This document shows, one piece after another, positions 49,608 through 62,701 of a DNA stretch of 64,000 bases. Under the pieces are notes generated by a model that saw nothing but the letters and a program-made list of their open reading frames with translations, was not told the DNA's origin and made no database searches. How positions within the stretch are numbered: the first letter of the stretch is position 1; the number at the start of each line of letters is the position of its first letter. The stretch spans positions 1-64,000 of the forward strand of contig MBPM02000059.1 of assembly GCA_001695595.3 (NCBI GenBank), written 5' to 3'. The stretch is from Plasmopara viticola (taxonomy: Eukaryota > Oomycota > Peronosporomycetes > Peronosporales > Peronosporaceae). Both the position numbers and the translations under genes were made by a program.

Positions 49608-50192
49608 CTTCAGTTTCGTTACATTGTCGTTGATGATCTCGATATCATGGAATTGGAGACGCGTTTCTCAGCCGATTTACCCCTTCTGGCCTTCGCATCT
49701 TATGCACCGATTTTCAATAGTAAGTTCTTGGTATTTTAGATAAACTAAGTCGGTTTCTGCAAACTCAACCTCGATACGCTTCTTGTCGTATTATTGCTTC
49801 TATCTTTTTTTGAGCGGCGAGCAGATTCTTTCATGCGAGTTCAGCCAACTTCTTGTGCTCATATATAACTTCTTGACGAAATCGATCAGCAAAGTTATTG
49901 TGTTGAGCTTGAAAGCTTGTTTTGTGTTATCGACCTTTATTGTCTTCCTGTGTCGATCGTAAACGGCAAAATTTTTGTCGAAGAACTGACATGTGTTGCA
50001 TGTGCATACTCAACAATACTTAAATGGTTTGCCTAACCATCGCCATGATACAAAGCCGTACAGCGCAATGCGTCTTCCCCAATTCGAATTTGACGTTTTT
50101 TTGGTTGTCGCATTAAGCCCGATGAGCCGTTTTCATACTTATCTTGACTACCATTTGATTTATCAGCGATCTCGACAATTTTTACGTAAATT

Positions 50193-50380
50193 TTAAATCT
50201 CTTTCACTGATGATGACTTAGGGCAATCCGTAGTGTCGTGTGACACCATAAAAAAGTAATTTGACCACTCTACAGTCTTAGTCTTGCTGTGACTTGGAAT
50301 GTACTTTGCGCGCTTTGGCAACTTGTTTACGACCGTCAAGATAGCGTCGTATCCATTTGAAGCTAAAATTACCACAATTG
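50193..50380 (-). pseudogene. Gypsy integrase core remnant
   Basis: The text SNGYDAILTVVNKLPKRAKY followed by IPSH matches the first part of the gypsy integrase core (GYDAILTVVDRLSKRAHFIP-type). The first catalytic Asp region lies just upstream, and the remaining catalytic residues are lost. Confidence 0.75.
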
Positions 50381-50735
50381 AAAAAGGTTTACAACATTCG
50401 TTTATAGTTGAGATCGGTATCGATCTTCTTGTGTCTGCATGATTTTAGTCGCATACATATCTCGCACAGAGAAAAAACTTTTCCCGAACGTCTTTTTCTA
50501 ATATTGGCCGAAAACACCATTGTGCAACCTATAACTTTGTGCATTGGATCATTGGATGAGCAGCCACTGGTCCATCAGGCTCTCACTGACAGTACTCGTG
50601 TGCAACTTGTCATAATTCGTTACAAACAACCGCTTGACGTTGTGATTCGTTTAAAGACAAAGCAGCTCTTTTCTCTTCAAAAACTTCGAGGGTTCTTTCG
50701 CTTATTTGCCATTTCATGGGTCACTAAAAATATCC

Positions 50736-50758
50736 ATTGCGTAGCCTTCCTACGCAAT
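50736..50758. repeat. Hairpin sharing core with 45.8-kb hairpin
   Basis: ATTGCGTAG (50736-50744) pairs with CTACGCAAT (50750-50758) around CCTTC. The core GTAGCCTTCCTACGC (50741-50755) differs by one base from 45779-45793 inside the other hairpin. Confidence 0.65.
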
Positions 50759-50919
50759 TTAATGGGATCGGTACCTCCAGTATCTTCAGAATACATCGTG
50801 AATGCTTCTAAGAGTAATTATAATTAGCGCTGTAGCAGCCATCTTTACTCGCTTGCTGATGTCAACGGCCGACCGGTCACCCGTGAGCTCAAAATCACAC
50901 TATCAGGACGTTCTTTGAA

Positions 50920-51090
50920 GCGCCGTATTTGTGGGTAGACAAGCTTTAAAACATTACGCTTATTCGACACGTTGGACTTTGATATAAGATGGGCTTCCAG
51001 TGCACTGGACGCATCGCGATAGAATACCTTTGCCGAAAGTCCACGTCGTCGAACTACGTGAGCCACGATTCCTCGTAAGTCACGCAATCC
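50920..51090 (-). pseudogene. Gypsy integrase zinc-binding remnant
   Basis: RDASSALEAHLISKSNVSNK, then YPQIRRF, aligns with the H2C2 integrase linker (HDAP-x-x-GHLG-x-x-KT ... WPxMxxF). His and Gly positions are partly lost. Confidence 0.45.
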
Positions 51091-51299
51091 TGATCTCTTG
51101 CAAAAGTGATCTTTATCTAACGCCAATGTCAAATACACAAATTGTCGCATTCATGCACTGAAAGCGATGAATTCTCCGCACTCGCATCGTGATTGTGAGC
51201 TACAACGTTTTACACTTCTCTTACTCGATGGAGCACAATATCAAACAGAGAGAAGAACATGAGGAATTGCTCCAACTTTGGTGAGACTTAGGGGTGATG

Positions 51300-52216
51300 C
51301 GCCATCCATCGACATTCATGATTGTCGATGCAGATATCAAATGGTCGACCATGGAGATAATGTCGACAATCTTTCAGCGCCAACTTGATGGCAAGAAGCT
51401 TTTTCGAATGTGGTGGTCAATTTGTTGCGTTTTGCCCATGTTCTTAGGAGTAAAATGCAATCATATGATCGACTCCTTCAAAACGTTGAAGCACCACTAA
51501 GCCGACACATTTAGTAGACGCGTCCATGGTGACTACCAATCATTTAGAGAAATCGGGGAATTTTGAAGCCGAAGCTTGTTGCAACGCCAAATTCAAGCCT
51601 AAAAAGCAATATCTTGTTCTGGACCCCAGCATCATCTGAAGTCTTTCTACATTCAATGGGAATGCATGAGTAGCAAATTGACAGATAGAACGTGGATTAT
51701 GATCAGCAAGTCCTAAAAATCTAAAAAGCTCTTTTGTAGACTAAGGGGAGGCGATTCTTTTGATCGCGAGTGTCTTTTCTCATCAAGAGACAATCCGACA
51801 CCTGATTCAGTGTGTTGCCGAAGTTCAACGGACGGCGACCAAAATGGCTTATTGTCACGATGAGCGTATACGCGTTGTTTGTGTACAACTTCACATAGAC
51901 GTTGCAGGTGGTCGGTGTGATCAGCCTGCGTTAAATCGCAAGTTTTATTCAGATATACGACGACAAAATTGAACATGTCGAACAAAAATCCCATTACACG
52001 TGGCCAAATACCAGGCAATTTGGCTAAGCCCATGAGAGCCACACGCCATTGATAAGTCTCCTTATACGTGCGAAAGGCCGCATATTGTCGCGAATCGAAT
52101 GCAACCGACATTTGGTGATAATCTTGAGCCAAATCAATGACAGTGAAAACTGAGCACCTTTGCATCTTGTCAAACAGTTCATTGATCAGCGGAAGCAGAA
52201 TCTGCGGAACCCGCAT
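51300..52216 (-). pseudogene. Gypsy reverse transcriptase and RNase H remnant
   Basis: RT motifs: INELFDKMQRCSVFTVIDLA, then YHQ, AFRT and VVVYLNK; the catalytic YLDD is changed to YLNK, so the polymerase is dead. After a frame change the connection (FLGLADHN-type, then PDFSK) and RNase H (MDASTKCVGLVVLQ; LLAIKLALKDCRHYLHGRPF) follow, with at least two stops. Confidence 0.8.
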
Positions 52217-55009
52217 TTGATCATTTATATACGGTTAATAATTACCCAACAAATAGAAATCTTAATATGAACAGAACTTAGTCCTAACGCTTGGAATCTT
52301 GTTGGTGGCAGGATCATTTATGGGTGCTCCAAAAATATTCGACACCCACGGCAAATTCGACACAACAATCCATCTTTTGCGCAACTTCTCCCTAATAAAT
52401 CTTTTAGTGCATCCCTTATTTTTTTCCTTTAGTCTTGAGCTCGGCGTCCTGTTTCATTTGCAGCTCGAGCGCTTAGCTTCAAGAGATTATTTCAGGTTCA
52501 AGCAAACGTGTAAAGTTTAACAGCTCCAAGCCCAACTGCGTTACGACGTTACATCCATTAAATCGAACGCCAATTTGCTTACCTGGTGATTTAACGAAAA
52601 CTTACTTTCGAGTTGTCTCAACCTCAGCATAATGACAAGCTAGACGCCAAGCAAGTCAGTTTATGCGTGGGATTAAAGTAACTTCTACCATACCTCTTTG
52701 GGCGTCCTACATCAAAGCAAACGATTGATGACTACGGCTTACATGCGAGAACGCTTGTTTCTATGGTTTTAAATTGCAAACGTAGTGCCGGAGTCGTTTT
52801 AATCAGAAAGTACGCCCCTTTATATTAATCTATCTGCGTCCGTGAAAAGGCCTCTGACTTTTCGAATGATCAGGCAGTGAAAAGTTATGATTTGCATATC
52901 AGACTTATCTTTCTTATAAGGTCAAGCGTCTCCTCGAAGAAGCCACAGTCTAATTGCAAGTGCTGACCCTCATAGCAATCTCAAGCGCGTTTATTCAGTT
53001 AGACTATATTGGCTGCTTTTTATGTAGCAGAAAGGCTTTCTTTGCGCTTAAAAAAGCTGGTAAGGCGAACACGGGTGGCCATACGGTGGAGGATAGTGCT
53101 TTGTCCGCACAACTTGGGGCTCTTACACCTACAAGGCTGTGCATTTTAAGCGACCGGCTGAGCCTAAAACTTACTGCAAATTCTATAGACGTCTCGCTGA
53201 CATGAAGATATGTCGGGACACCTCAGTACTTTTCCGTGATTTTGAGCTACAAAATCACATACTTCTTAGTGCAGCCCACACAAATCGCTGCGTACCACAT
53301 AAACATTTTGAAAGGTCGATGGAGTATGCGGCCACAGAACCGTGAGTCCTCAACTCACCCTTACTAGCGGAAATTTGTTGGTATGCTGAAGATTTGCAGT
53401 TGCCCTTCTGATATTTTTCTGCCATAACTTTTTGCCTACAGTGGCTAAAGAAAGTCGCACATCTTGACCTAATCAGCTCGTTGTTGGCAAAGTTGAAATA
53501 TTGTGTCCGTAAGGATATTTATCTGAAAGTAAGTAATTCGAAGAAAACAGGATTTCGAGCATTCAACCCACTTAGCCCTGAAGAACATGTACTTTTTATA
53601 GAAAGCATAGGATTGGGGTGTCATAGCTCGTTCATGCGTAAATCGCATTGCCGAGTGCGAACTTAATCATGCATATCTTGCCGAACCAATATTGTGGCAC
53701 CTCAGCACATGTATCACGAAGTGTACACGTTCGATTTCTTCTGAGAATCAGTCTGTGGGATATCCGCTGCCGACATCATCAAGCCGATTTCCAGTCGTCG
53801 GAGCAACGATTACCGAAGCACAATAGTAAACTGCGGGCCCCTATTCGCCACCGTTGACCCCATACGGTACTATAAACATCATTGCTATCTATTTTCAGCT
53901 GTACTAATATCAGAAGTACCAACCTGCTACGAGCACTACTGCCAATCATCTTCTGCAAGCCGAGACAAGGTCAAGGCTTATGGATTCCAATCATCCGCCA
54001 GTTCTGGCGGGCATCATAAAGGAGCTGACAAGTCAACCACAAGCTAACCCTTTCGTACATACCACAAGTCCTTGCATACTAGAGCCACCAAATAGTGCAT
54101 GTGAGGCCACCAATGCGTTGTGAAACCACCGGATAGTGTTCTCTTTGACCGCCTCATATGCTTCGAAAAGTATACTGTATTTTACGTCTTTGTCGCTAAA
54201 AAGCTAGATATACACTTTCACTTAGTAATGCAAATTGTCGCTGTCGAGGAATTAGGTTTTTACTTAAATCTTTCCCTACAAGTAAGAAATACCCACCATA
54301 AATTTTATTCGGACATCTGTCATGCATGGAGTTCTTTAAATCCGAAACGAGGCGCAGCTTACGCTTCTTAAAGGCTGATTCAAGACATCTTCGTCCAAAA
54401 TGAGAGGAAGTTCTAAATCACCTTCAGCAGGAGCTTTTGTCTCAAAGAACATCATATCTGAGATACATTCGCCTTCCAATGTAATTAAAAGCTTAGTAGC
54501 TTGGGATTTTAAGGTTCAGCAACTCTGGCTTCCAATTAAAGTGCGATTTCTGTGACACAGATCGCATCTCCATCATAGCCACGGAATCACTAGTGTCACC
54601 TAGAGATCGATTTTTTCTTGCGTGCTCACCTCTTTTAGCAGAGGTATATCAGTCACCCTTGGTCATACCTTTCTACCCATTTGCGGCTCTCTGATACCAC
54701 TGTGTCTTGCATATGTATGCTACCTGTTTGCTGGACTTCTCATTCCATCCACCTGTGGAAATATGTCATTCACTGTGTCTTGCAAAATTATGCTACCCAT
54801 TACCGAAATTCAATTACTCGCTACTGAGGCGTTTTGAGACGTCTTCACGTCTATTGCCTCCGCGTAGCTATCAGTACATTCGATGACCCATATCAATCTC
54901 GGGTCTATATGCGCCCATGCTCCCTTTTAAAAGAGCCGTACGCGTAATAGAATTGACATTTAATCGACTAAACCTTCTTTGTGCGACAGTGGGTCGCTCA
55001 TAGCTTTAG
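52217..55009. other. Foreign or decayed insert between gypsy protease and RT
   Basis: Nearly 2.8 kb of AT-rich sequence where an intact element would have only a few hundred bases. No domain could be recognised. It is probably one or more nested, decayed insertions. Confidence 0.35.
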
Positions 55010-55195
55010 TTTTTGTCGCGCCAGTCGATCTAAAACTCGCGCGTTTCTAACAAAGGCACGCCCAGGATCAAAGCATATTCAAATACAAGAAATGAATATG
55101 TGCGATTTTGGTCCTCAAATTTTACAGCCAGGTCTATATTAACTAAAAAACGTCTAGGACCATCCCATTTGCCAGGCAGCCAAAGAAACTGACTT
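55010..55195 (-). pseudogene. Gypsy aspartic protease remnant
   Basis: The complement reads RFLVNIDLAVKFEDQNRTYS, then FLVFEYALILGVPLLE, and after a stop IDWRDK. This is the second half of the retroviral-type protease, DxILGMxWLxxxxPxIDWR in intact copies. The Asp of D-x-ILG is replaced (A-LILG). Confidence 0.6.
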
Positions 55196-58100
55196 ACTTT
55201 GTTACAATCATCAGTCAGCTTGTTTTGGTTTGCAATCGTTTTCTAACGGTTGTGTATCACCAGCACTAACTCTTTCTTCGGAGGCTGTCAAAACTTCAAA
55301 ACGAATCACTCTACGCTGACTTTGTTCTTCTCCGGTAGGATACTCCATCCCGGCACTTCATTTCGCTGAGGGCGGAGCTTCATTTAATAAATCATGTAGC
55401 CTATTTGATTAATGGATGTTGCTCTGCTTGGCAGCCCTTAAGTCTATTGATACTGAATCCGAGTCAGCATGTCCGCGAACGCCGCTCATTTGAGTTCCAA
55501 ATGACGTAGATCTGCCCATCGAAACATTATGTAGGAGTGAATTTGCTTGTGGTTTGGCTTCAATCTAATTGCTTTTTTAACGCAATAGTCTACACTCTGC
55601 AGAAATAATTATAATCTAAGGCTGTTTTTCACTTTAACGTATTCGGGAGATGACGTTCCAGTAATGATATCCAACAACAGCCTAAGCTTGTGTAATTAAT
55701 TTAATCGAAGACTTTGAGCCTCTCAGGGCGTTTCGGTCAGGAAAGGCTGCAAATTTAACCGCTTCGTCTTACTTATAAAGTTCAGCATATCGTCCGAGCA
55801 AGCCGAACAGCTCGTTTGACAGAAAAAAGGTGTTTGTATATATTCAAATAGGAATTTGATGACCACTTTACTCGTGTGGGCGTAGGACTACTAGTTTTAA
55901 TGGACAAACGACATTGTACAGACAAGGCGTGCAAGGAGATCTTAGATCTTCCTATGAGTTACTGTCCACTATACTTTGTCATAAGAGGATCACCGCGTGC
56001 AATCGATTGTAGCTTAAGGACTGAAGTACTTAATACATTATCTGTTTTATCTTCATAACACATATATCGACCTAATTAACTTTGTAGTTTCGGCATCGGG
56101 CTGGCTTGACTTGGGTACTTGGAGGAAAATTGGAAAATGAGGACGTGTAGTCTGAAGCGCAGAATCACCTCTCATACCTAATCTCCCCGAAAATCGATCA
56201 CTTTGATACTGATATTCTGACCTGTCAGACTTTATCCACGTCCAATTCGATCACTTCAGGACATGATATTCTGTGAGAAGTCATATAAAGTATCACGAAT
56301 AAACCGCGATTTTGGCACGCCAGGTACACTTTTGAAGCCGAATCGAGTCCGCCGGAGGAAACAATGGTTGGAAGCGGAGTGGTAGGGACCTTCTCTGAAA
56401 TTACTGAATACTTAAGCTGGTAAGGTTTCAGCAACCACACAGGCCGCAACATAAAGCCACGATTTTGTGGAAAAAGACGTTTTTCTCTATTTCTTTGAGG
56501 GAAGTCATTCACTTTTTATAAGACGTTGGCTATATGTAGCGGCTTAAGTAGTCTACCATATCACAATGTACTACATCTTAGAAATGTAACAATTCGAAGA
56601 CCAATATACCCACAAAGTATAGCAAAATTAGTAGAAATTAATTCTAAGCGGTCATGCATATTCATTTTTCATTTTAATATCACTATCTTTTATGCCTGCG
56701 CAAAAGGATTATTAAAAATAACTTAATCGCGTTTTTTCAGTCGCGTCAACAGCTTCACGTTAAAAGCATTTACCGAGTTATGTTGGTCGAGAACATGTCG
56801 GTGCGTCAGTAGCTCAAATTGTTTTAATGAACGCAGGCACAGTTTTAGAATATATTTATGCTTTGTTGTCTATCTGCGCACAGAGATTTTGTAGAGAATT
56901 GGTACCTTGACGTGCAAGTGGTCTATATCTATAGAAGAGTAGACATATAAACGCTTTCAGTGTCAAATTTGTCTGCATCACTCACAGCTTCATGGCTGCG
57001 TCGCACCTACTAAATATACGGCGGGTCGCTGATCCTATATGCTAGCATCATTGGTAAATAGACTGCTTGAAAGAGGTGAGCACTGTAAAATGTTTCTAAA
57101 AAGCGACTAATGCTTTGTTTATCCGATAATGTTCCTGAACCGTTATTCTACAAATTTTAAGAGGATTGCGCATGTAGTCATGCCAAAAGTCTCCTCGAAT
57201 ATATTCTAGAAGCTCTTCATCATTTTTGTGCTCGCCTCTCGTAAGTCACTTCTAAGGTTATCTCTTATCCCTCAATCCTCGAAGAAGGCCATGCGTAATT
57301 GATATCGTCGCATCCTTCGATATCCTCTGCGGGGCATTTTTTCTCTTCTTAACGTCATATTTATGCACTCAGTCTCCATGGTAAGTATTTAAGAGACATA
57401 TGACCTTTCCAACTTTCAAAGCAAATTATTTTTATAAATATACTTGCGAGTCCCATATCGCTGAACGAAGCTGCAGCAACGAAATTGATGTATCATTTAA
57501 ATGCGTGCTTTTTCTAAAGCATCGCTCAATTTTTTGCGGCAAATTATATACCATCTGTGATATGGCCGAAGTCGTATCGTTCACGCGTTTCAAAATTGTT
57601 CAATAGTGTGTAGTGCAAATTTCTACCGAAGAGACTATACTGGCAGATTGAAGGTGTCAATCTTTATTGCTCTCATTTTTTATTTGGTGCTGGCTATGGA
57701 CACTATCGGCCGCCGTATGGTCACTTGTGTTTGCCCTACTAGTAAGTTTAGACGCGGCAGCAATCTTTGTACAGATTTTGAAGACATATTAATGCTCATA
57801 TGAGATAAAGAGCACAGTACCTACTATATAAATGCTAGGAGCGTCGACATCGTCTTGAAAAGTTGGCTGATGTACGTCTAGTCATATGAAAAAAATATAC
57901 TTTCATCTCATTCTTAGATGCCAAACGTAATCATCAAATGGACGAGTTTTCGAAATATATTTTTTTCAGCTTTTTTTTTAGACAACGATTACATTTCCTT
58001 TCCCGTGTTTACCAAAAATGCCATTAAATTTGTACAATCGCATCTTTTGCTTTGCTAATGATAGTTAGACAACCTTACGCGGGAGGAGGTATATGTTTTC

Positions 58101-60825
58101 GCTGGCCACCAGCACAAGTTAAAGAAATTTGGGAAGAATAAATTTCCGAGTCTCTCCACACAATTCTGGAAACATTGGTGCTCTTAAGACCTTACGAAAG
58201 TCCTTGTGTAACATTTATATAAATGGAACTCATTGATACGTGAACTAAATTGACCTGTGCAAACGTAGTAACTAAAAGCATGTCCATAAAGGCACATATG
58301 GCACAATGCGTCTTCGATTTCACATGTAACTGCCTCCTCCTAGTTTCCTATTTCAGAACAATTTGCGGCCTATAAGAGCAAGCCAAGTACTATTTGCTGA
58401 AACAGCGCTGGCCAGGTCGACCGCCTGTCCTATCTATCCGACAGTTCGGAAAATCTTGAAATTTATAGTATGCATATATAAAAAGCCTTGCTTTATGTTC
58501 CTCAGGGATAAAGGCTAGCATAGATGTGAGTCGCACCTTTGCTTAGGCGACACATGAGCCTTTAGTCATTTGACCCATAAGCTCCATAGTCGATTTGGCA
58601 GCCGCGCCTCTCCGCGCAAGGCGTTGGTGCTCTATCGGAAATTCACCATAATTTGTAGCAAACCCTAATCCACAATGTGCATAGCCTTATGGATATGTCC
58701 CCTCTGTTTCATGGCGAGTGCGAAGGTGGCTATAGGCATTATTAATTAGCTTAGTGTACCAGCTGACGCACTTTCAAGAAGCCAAAATATGAGCTAATCT
58801 ACATAAGAAGGGTCAAATGCTTTATCGACCGACAAATTTATCAGGCACATAGAAGTAATGCTAATCGAGTGCCCTTGAAGTGATATATCCTTAGCACAAA
58901 TGTTAAAGTCTAGTAGCTATCCTTTCGAATGTGTTTGTATTTGCATCGCTATGAGTAGATCGACAGACTTCTTCACTATAGGGGGATATTCAGCTGATAA
59001 GGAATACGATTAAATTCTTCCTTTGCATCGTTCTTGAAAGAGCAATGATTAAGGTCAGGAAGTAAAGTTATTAACGTCCTTAACACGTGCTGTCAACCTT
59101 ACATGTACAACTGGGTAGTCACGTACGAAGGAGCATGTGAAACTTGGCAGAAATTAACTTTGCGACTTATAATCTGGCTTTTGTACAAAAATTATCAGAC
59201 CTGGTGGACGCTAGGAAGTCTACTTTGTCCTTGGATTGCTGTAATATTTAGTTATAGTCTCTGTTTGAACTTGCAAAGAAGCGGCGACCTGACCTCTAGA
59301 AACGAATCTCAACCGCGTACATTCTGTCGTCAAGAGACGCTACACAAGAAAGAGGCTGTAGTGACCTCTTGACCGCCAAGACCAGCAAAGCTTCATGTGG
59401 AGTGCTTAGTGACGCAAATATGCTTCCACAAGCACCAAAATTTATTTGCGAATTTCGTTAGTTGTTTTCCAAGACAGAGCTTAAGGAAGGTGCTAAAGCG
59501 ACTCCGACAATACTTTTCACAGGGGGCTATCATCTGTAGCCCGAAGAAATGGACGCTTCCTTTGTAAGCCGCAATCTTTTGACCGCACGCTTAGGTGTGC
59601 TAAGATTGAGTCCATACTCGCGCACGGAGCTTATGTATTCAATATTGTGCTTGGCATTACGCTGGTTGGAGCGGATATAGCCTGGAACTGAAATATCTTT
59701 AACCCGCTAGTAAGCAAAGTGTATAATAAGCTAACGGATGAGAGGTTCGTTGCCTATCGTGAATGATTTTGAATTGAAGTACTCTGGAAAATCACTTAGT
59801 TTATCCAACATATCCCTGGGGACAACATTGCTGATAATATCCAAAGACTCAAAAATCGGGTACAATCCAATCTTTTTTTCTTAACTTTTAATGCAAAGCT
59901 AAATCATTAGGCAGATATTGGTGCGGTTCTAAACTTACGAACATAGCCGCAGGTATGTCGTGCTTGAACAGGGCTTGTGCCAATTGAACTACTTGCATAC
60001 ACGCTACGCAAGGAGTGGCCTTCAAATTGTCTTCGAAGTGAACGAAGCAGATAAGCGTCAGATCAGTCCATAGGCTGCACCGCTCGAATTATATACATCC
60101 GAAAGGTCCTCTGTTTCCTCGCAGGGTCGATATCTATGAAGGTTTTTGCGTCTTCTGGGGTCGTCGACCTGCGTCATTTTCCGGGGAAAGAAGACTTACA
60201 AGGTCTTCTTATTATTTCGTGGGTGATTCTCCTTCCTTTTGGCGCCCCATAAGGCTGTCGTGCCCAACTTTACCTTCTACCTAACGCCCAACGTTAATGA
60301 CGGTCTTTTGAGGTCGGGACATCGGAACTTCCTGTGGACTTTCCTAAGAAAAGAGTCCGCTTTATAATTGTGATAACAGTGGCGTATTAAGACATATAGC
60401 ATGAATACTTCATTTAAGGAATTTGCCATTGAATTGCGAAGTTGATCCTAATATAATGAACAGTCGCTCACCGGAAGGTAGCATGTTTCCCTGCACCCTT
60501 TCCTCGTTTAAAAGGCTCTGTGATCCCGTTTACGATTGCTACAAACGCACTACCGCTATCGCATTCGGAAGGTGTCGACGCTAGAGGCCCATAACTGTGA
60601 GCCGAATACATTTCGCCTCTGTCTACACGTTGTACGTCCTTCAAATTCTTCCGCATCAAGAAGGTCAACCGGATGTCATGCAGTAGTTTGTTGTTCCTAC
60701 CGACTGTAGGGCTCGTGTGATTAGTCGGTCAAATCGGGACTGGCAATATCTTAGTTCAGTACATGCAGGATGGAGGTGGTCACTAATGTGAATGAGCAAT
60801 TACTTCAAAGTCTAAAATGGAGGCA
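55196..60825. other. Long AT-rich region without recognised genes
   Basis: About 5.6 kb with short frames only. Some of it is likely to be old retroelement sequence, but I could not tie any segment to a family. Confidence 0.4.
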
Positions 60826-60879
60826 TGTAATGTAATGTAATGTATTACGTTACCGCGTTGCCAAGTTATGCACGTGCTA
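60826..60879 (-). mobile_element. LINE tail fragment, copy G
   Basis: (TGTAA)n followed by TATTACGTTACCGCGTTGCC and AAGTTATGCACGTGCTA, the reverse complement of the last about 35 bases and the tail of the LINE family. Severely 5'-truncated. Confidence 0.85.
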
Positions 60880-61136
60880 CTTGAATAATTAAGACCCATC
60901 GTGCAAGAGAGGGCCAGTCCCAGAAATCGGTCAAGCATCCGGCATCAGAAAACCAAATTTCATGACGCTGTTGATCCAGCACTTTGCCTAGCTTCTGGTT
61001 TAATTGTGAACCTCATCGTTTTCATAAATGTGACGCTACTTATCATTCATCTATTGTAAGAAAACAACGGTGATAGAAAAAAAGGCCACAACGTCGTGCG
61101 AACTCGTTAAAATGTGGACACGCTCTGTTTGCAGTC
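60880..61136. other. Spacer
   Basis: No recognised feature. It may contain the lost upstream part of the WD40 pseudogene. Confidence 0.3.
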
Positions 61137-62564
61137 ATGCTGTATTTCTTTTTCAATCGAGTACAGTCCACGAGAGAAGTTACGACGTCATCATGGGTAC
61201 TCAGTCACGATGGCCAAGGCTTGGCTTCGGCCTCAAAAGACGGATGTGTCGTGCTATACGAGCTTCAATGGTTGGAAACGATCCGAGATTGCTGCCCGAA
61301 TTTACAGGCCCAAATTAAGGTGCTTCATGTCTTGCACGGTCCAGTGGATTGCCTCGCCTGGTCGTCTGACAGTCAATATTTGCTCTCAAGTAGCAGTCAC
61401 TCGAGTTTGATTCAACTTGGATGGACAAAAATGGGTCGTGTTTTAGGTGTTTGTTTCTGGTGTACTAGACTAGACAATTTGAACAACAATATACTCATCC
61501 AAATGGAAAAGTTTTTCGGAAAAGGTTGGGGTGACGCCCTCCTTCCAAGCGCGGGGGCTAAATGCTCGCGCGCTTCGGGCAGGTGCTCTCGGGCATCTGC
61601 AGGTCTCTAACGAGTCTCACCCTCGACGCGACGGCCTCCAGCACCAGGGCGCCACCTGGGCACTTACCAAGTCAGAAGTACACAAAATAATGGAAGACCC
61701 TCACGGCCTCGGTGCTGGCTGCACTGCCCGCCGAACGAGACTCGACGTATGCGGACACCACTCTATGCCGTGGACTAGCCATAGAGCCTAGCACGTGCAT
61801 AACTTGGCAACGCGATAACGTAATACAATACAATACAATACAAATGGAAAAGTATCAAAAATGCAGTAATTTCCGTGGACAGATCACTTTGTCAGTGGCA
61901 GTGTCGATAAATCGCTCGTCTTGTGGGTACGTTTCCATAAATGAGCTTGTCCTTTGAAACCCTATATCTAATGTTGCAGTTTGGAGATAGAAAACAAGTG
62001 ACACTTCGATCGTTTATCAATGGAGTGGACGGCGCGTCGTGGATTTTGGTTTTCATCCGCTTGAGAGCCACGTGTTTGTGCTCGTTTCCGACCATGAAGT
62101 GCGGGTTTACGACATGGACAAGAAAACGGACAAACTCATTCTGGAAAGTGAACACTTTATGTCGTGTCTTGCGATTTCACCATGTGGCAAATGTCTCCTC
62201 GTGAGTTTGATCAAGCAAGAGCAAGTTGCGTGTGTCACGATTGCCACCGGATGCAATGCGTCCGGTGGGCATTCAAGCACAACGGTACATTCTCCGTCCA
62301 TATTTTCTTGGTACTGAGAATGAACTGGTTGCTTCTGGAAGTAAAGGTATCGAAAGGATTGGTGAGCATGAGGTGCAATTTATGGGAATACCGAGAGATT
62401 TTGTTGACGTTTGGCAACAAAAGAGGGGCAGAGTTGCTGTCGAGTTGGATGGATACGCAATTGTCGTGAATGTTGTGGTACGCCATCCGATCTATGGAAG
62501 TGTACTCGCAAGTGCAAGTGACGATAGGACTCTAGGAGTGTGGTCTCTTGACTCAACGAAGTAG
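61137..62564 (+). pseudogene. WDR26-like WD40 protein pseudogene
   Basis: WD40 blades are visible in pieces and in order: GQGLASASKDGCVVLYEL and HGPVDCLAWSSDSQYLLSSS in 61190-61410; VFVLVSDHEVRVYDMDKK then CLAISPCGKCLL in 62060-62200; RYILRPYFLGTENELVASGS and YGSVLASASDDRTLGVWSLD in 62270-62555. The order and spacing match the C-terminal half of WDR26/GID7-type proteins of the CTLH ubiquitin ligase complex. The 5' part (LisH-CTLH domains and first blades) is missing, frames change several times, and a 328-bp LINE-derived insertion splits it at 61513. It is not functional, though some frame changes might be unrecognised introns. Confidence 0.75.
61513..61840 (+). mobile_element. LINE-derived SINE-like insertion, copy D (328 bp)
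   Basis: Begins TTTTCGGAAAAGGTTGGGG and ends with AACGCGATAACG and an (ATACA)n tail, flanked by the 13-bp duplication CAAATGGAAAAGT (61500-61512 and 61841-61853). It has the same two internal joints as copies A and E. Confidence 0.93.
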
Positions 62565-62701
62565 CGAGGAAGAAGACATTGTCAACAGCGAATTCATTGT
62601 CACAGGTCGTAGTCGTGTCAATTAATACTAAATTTTTGAAAAAAGCGGTGGCTAAAACTGTACTTTGATTGGTCAGCATAAAGAAGGGGGTGTAGGGGGG
62701 G

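Larger units (their letters stand above)
49419..55195 (-). mobile_element. Decayed Ty3/gypsy element, fragmented
   Basis: On the minus strand, pieces occur in the normal gypsy order from high to low coordinates: protease near 55195-55010, RT and RNase H 52216-51300, integrase zinc region near 51090-50920, integrase core 50375-50193, and C-terminal chromodomain-like part 49607-49419. Stops and frame changes occur throughout, and about 2.8 kb separate protease from RT, where intact elements have a few hundred bases, so something else inserted there. I could not find clear LTRs. Confidence 0.75.

Noticed and set aside
51294..51500. Plus-strand frame with several Met codons
   Set aside because: It is antisense to the gypsy RNase H remnant, which explains the open frame.
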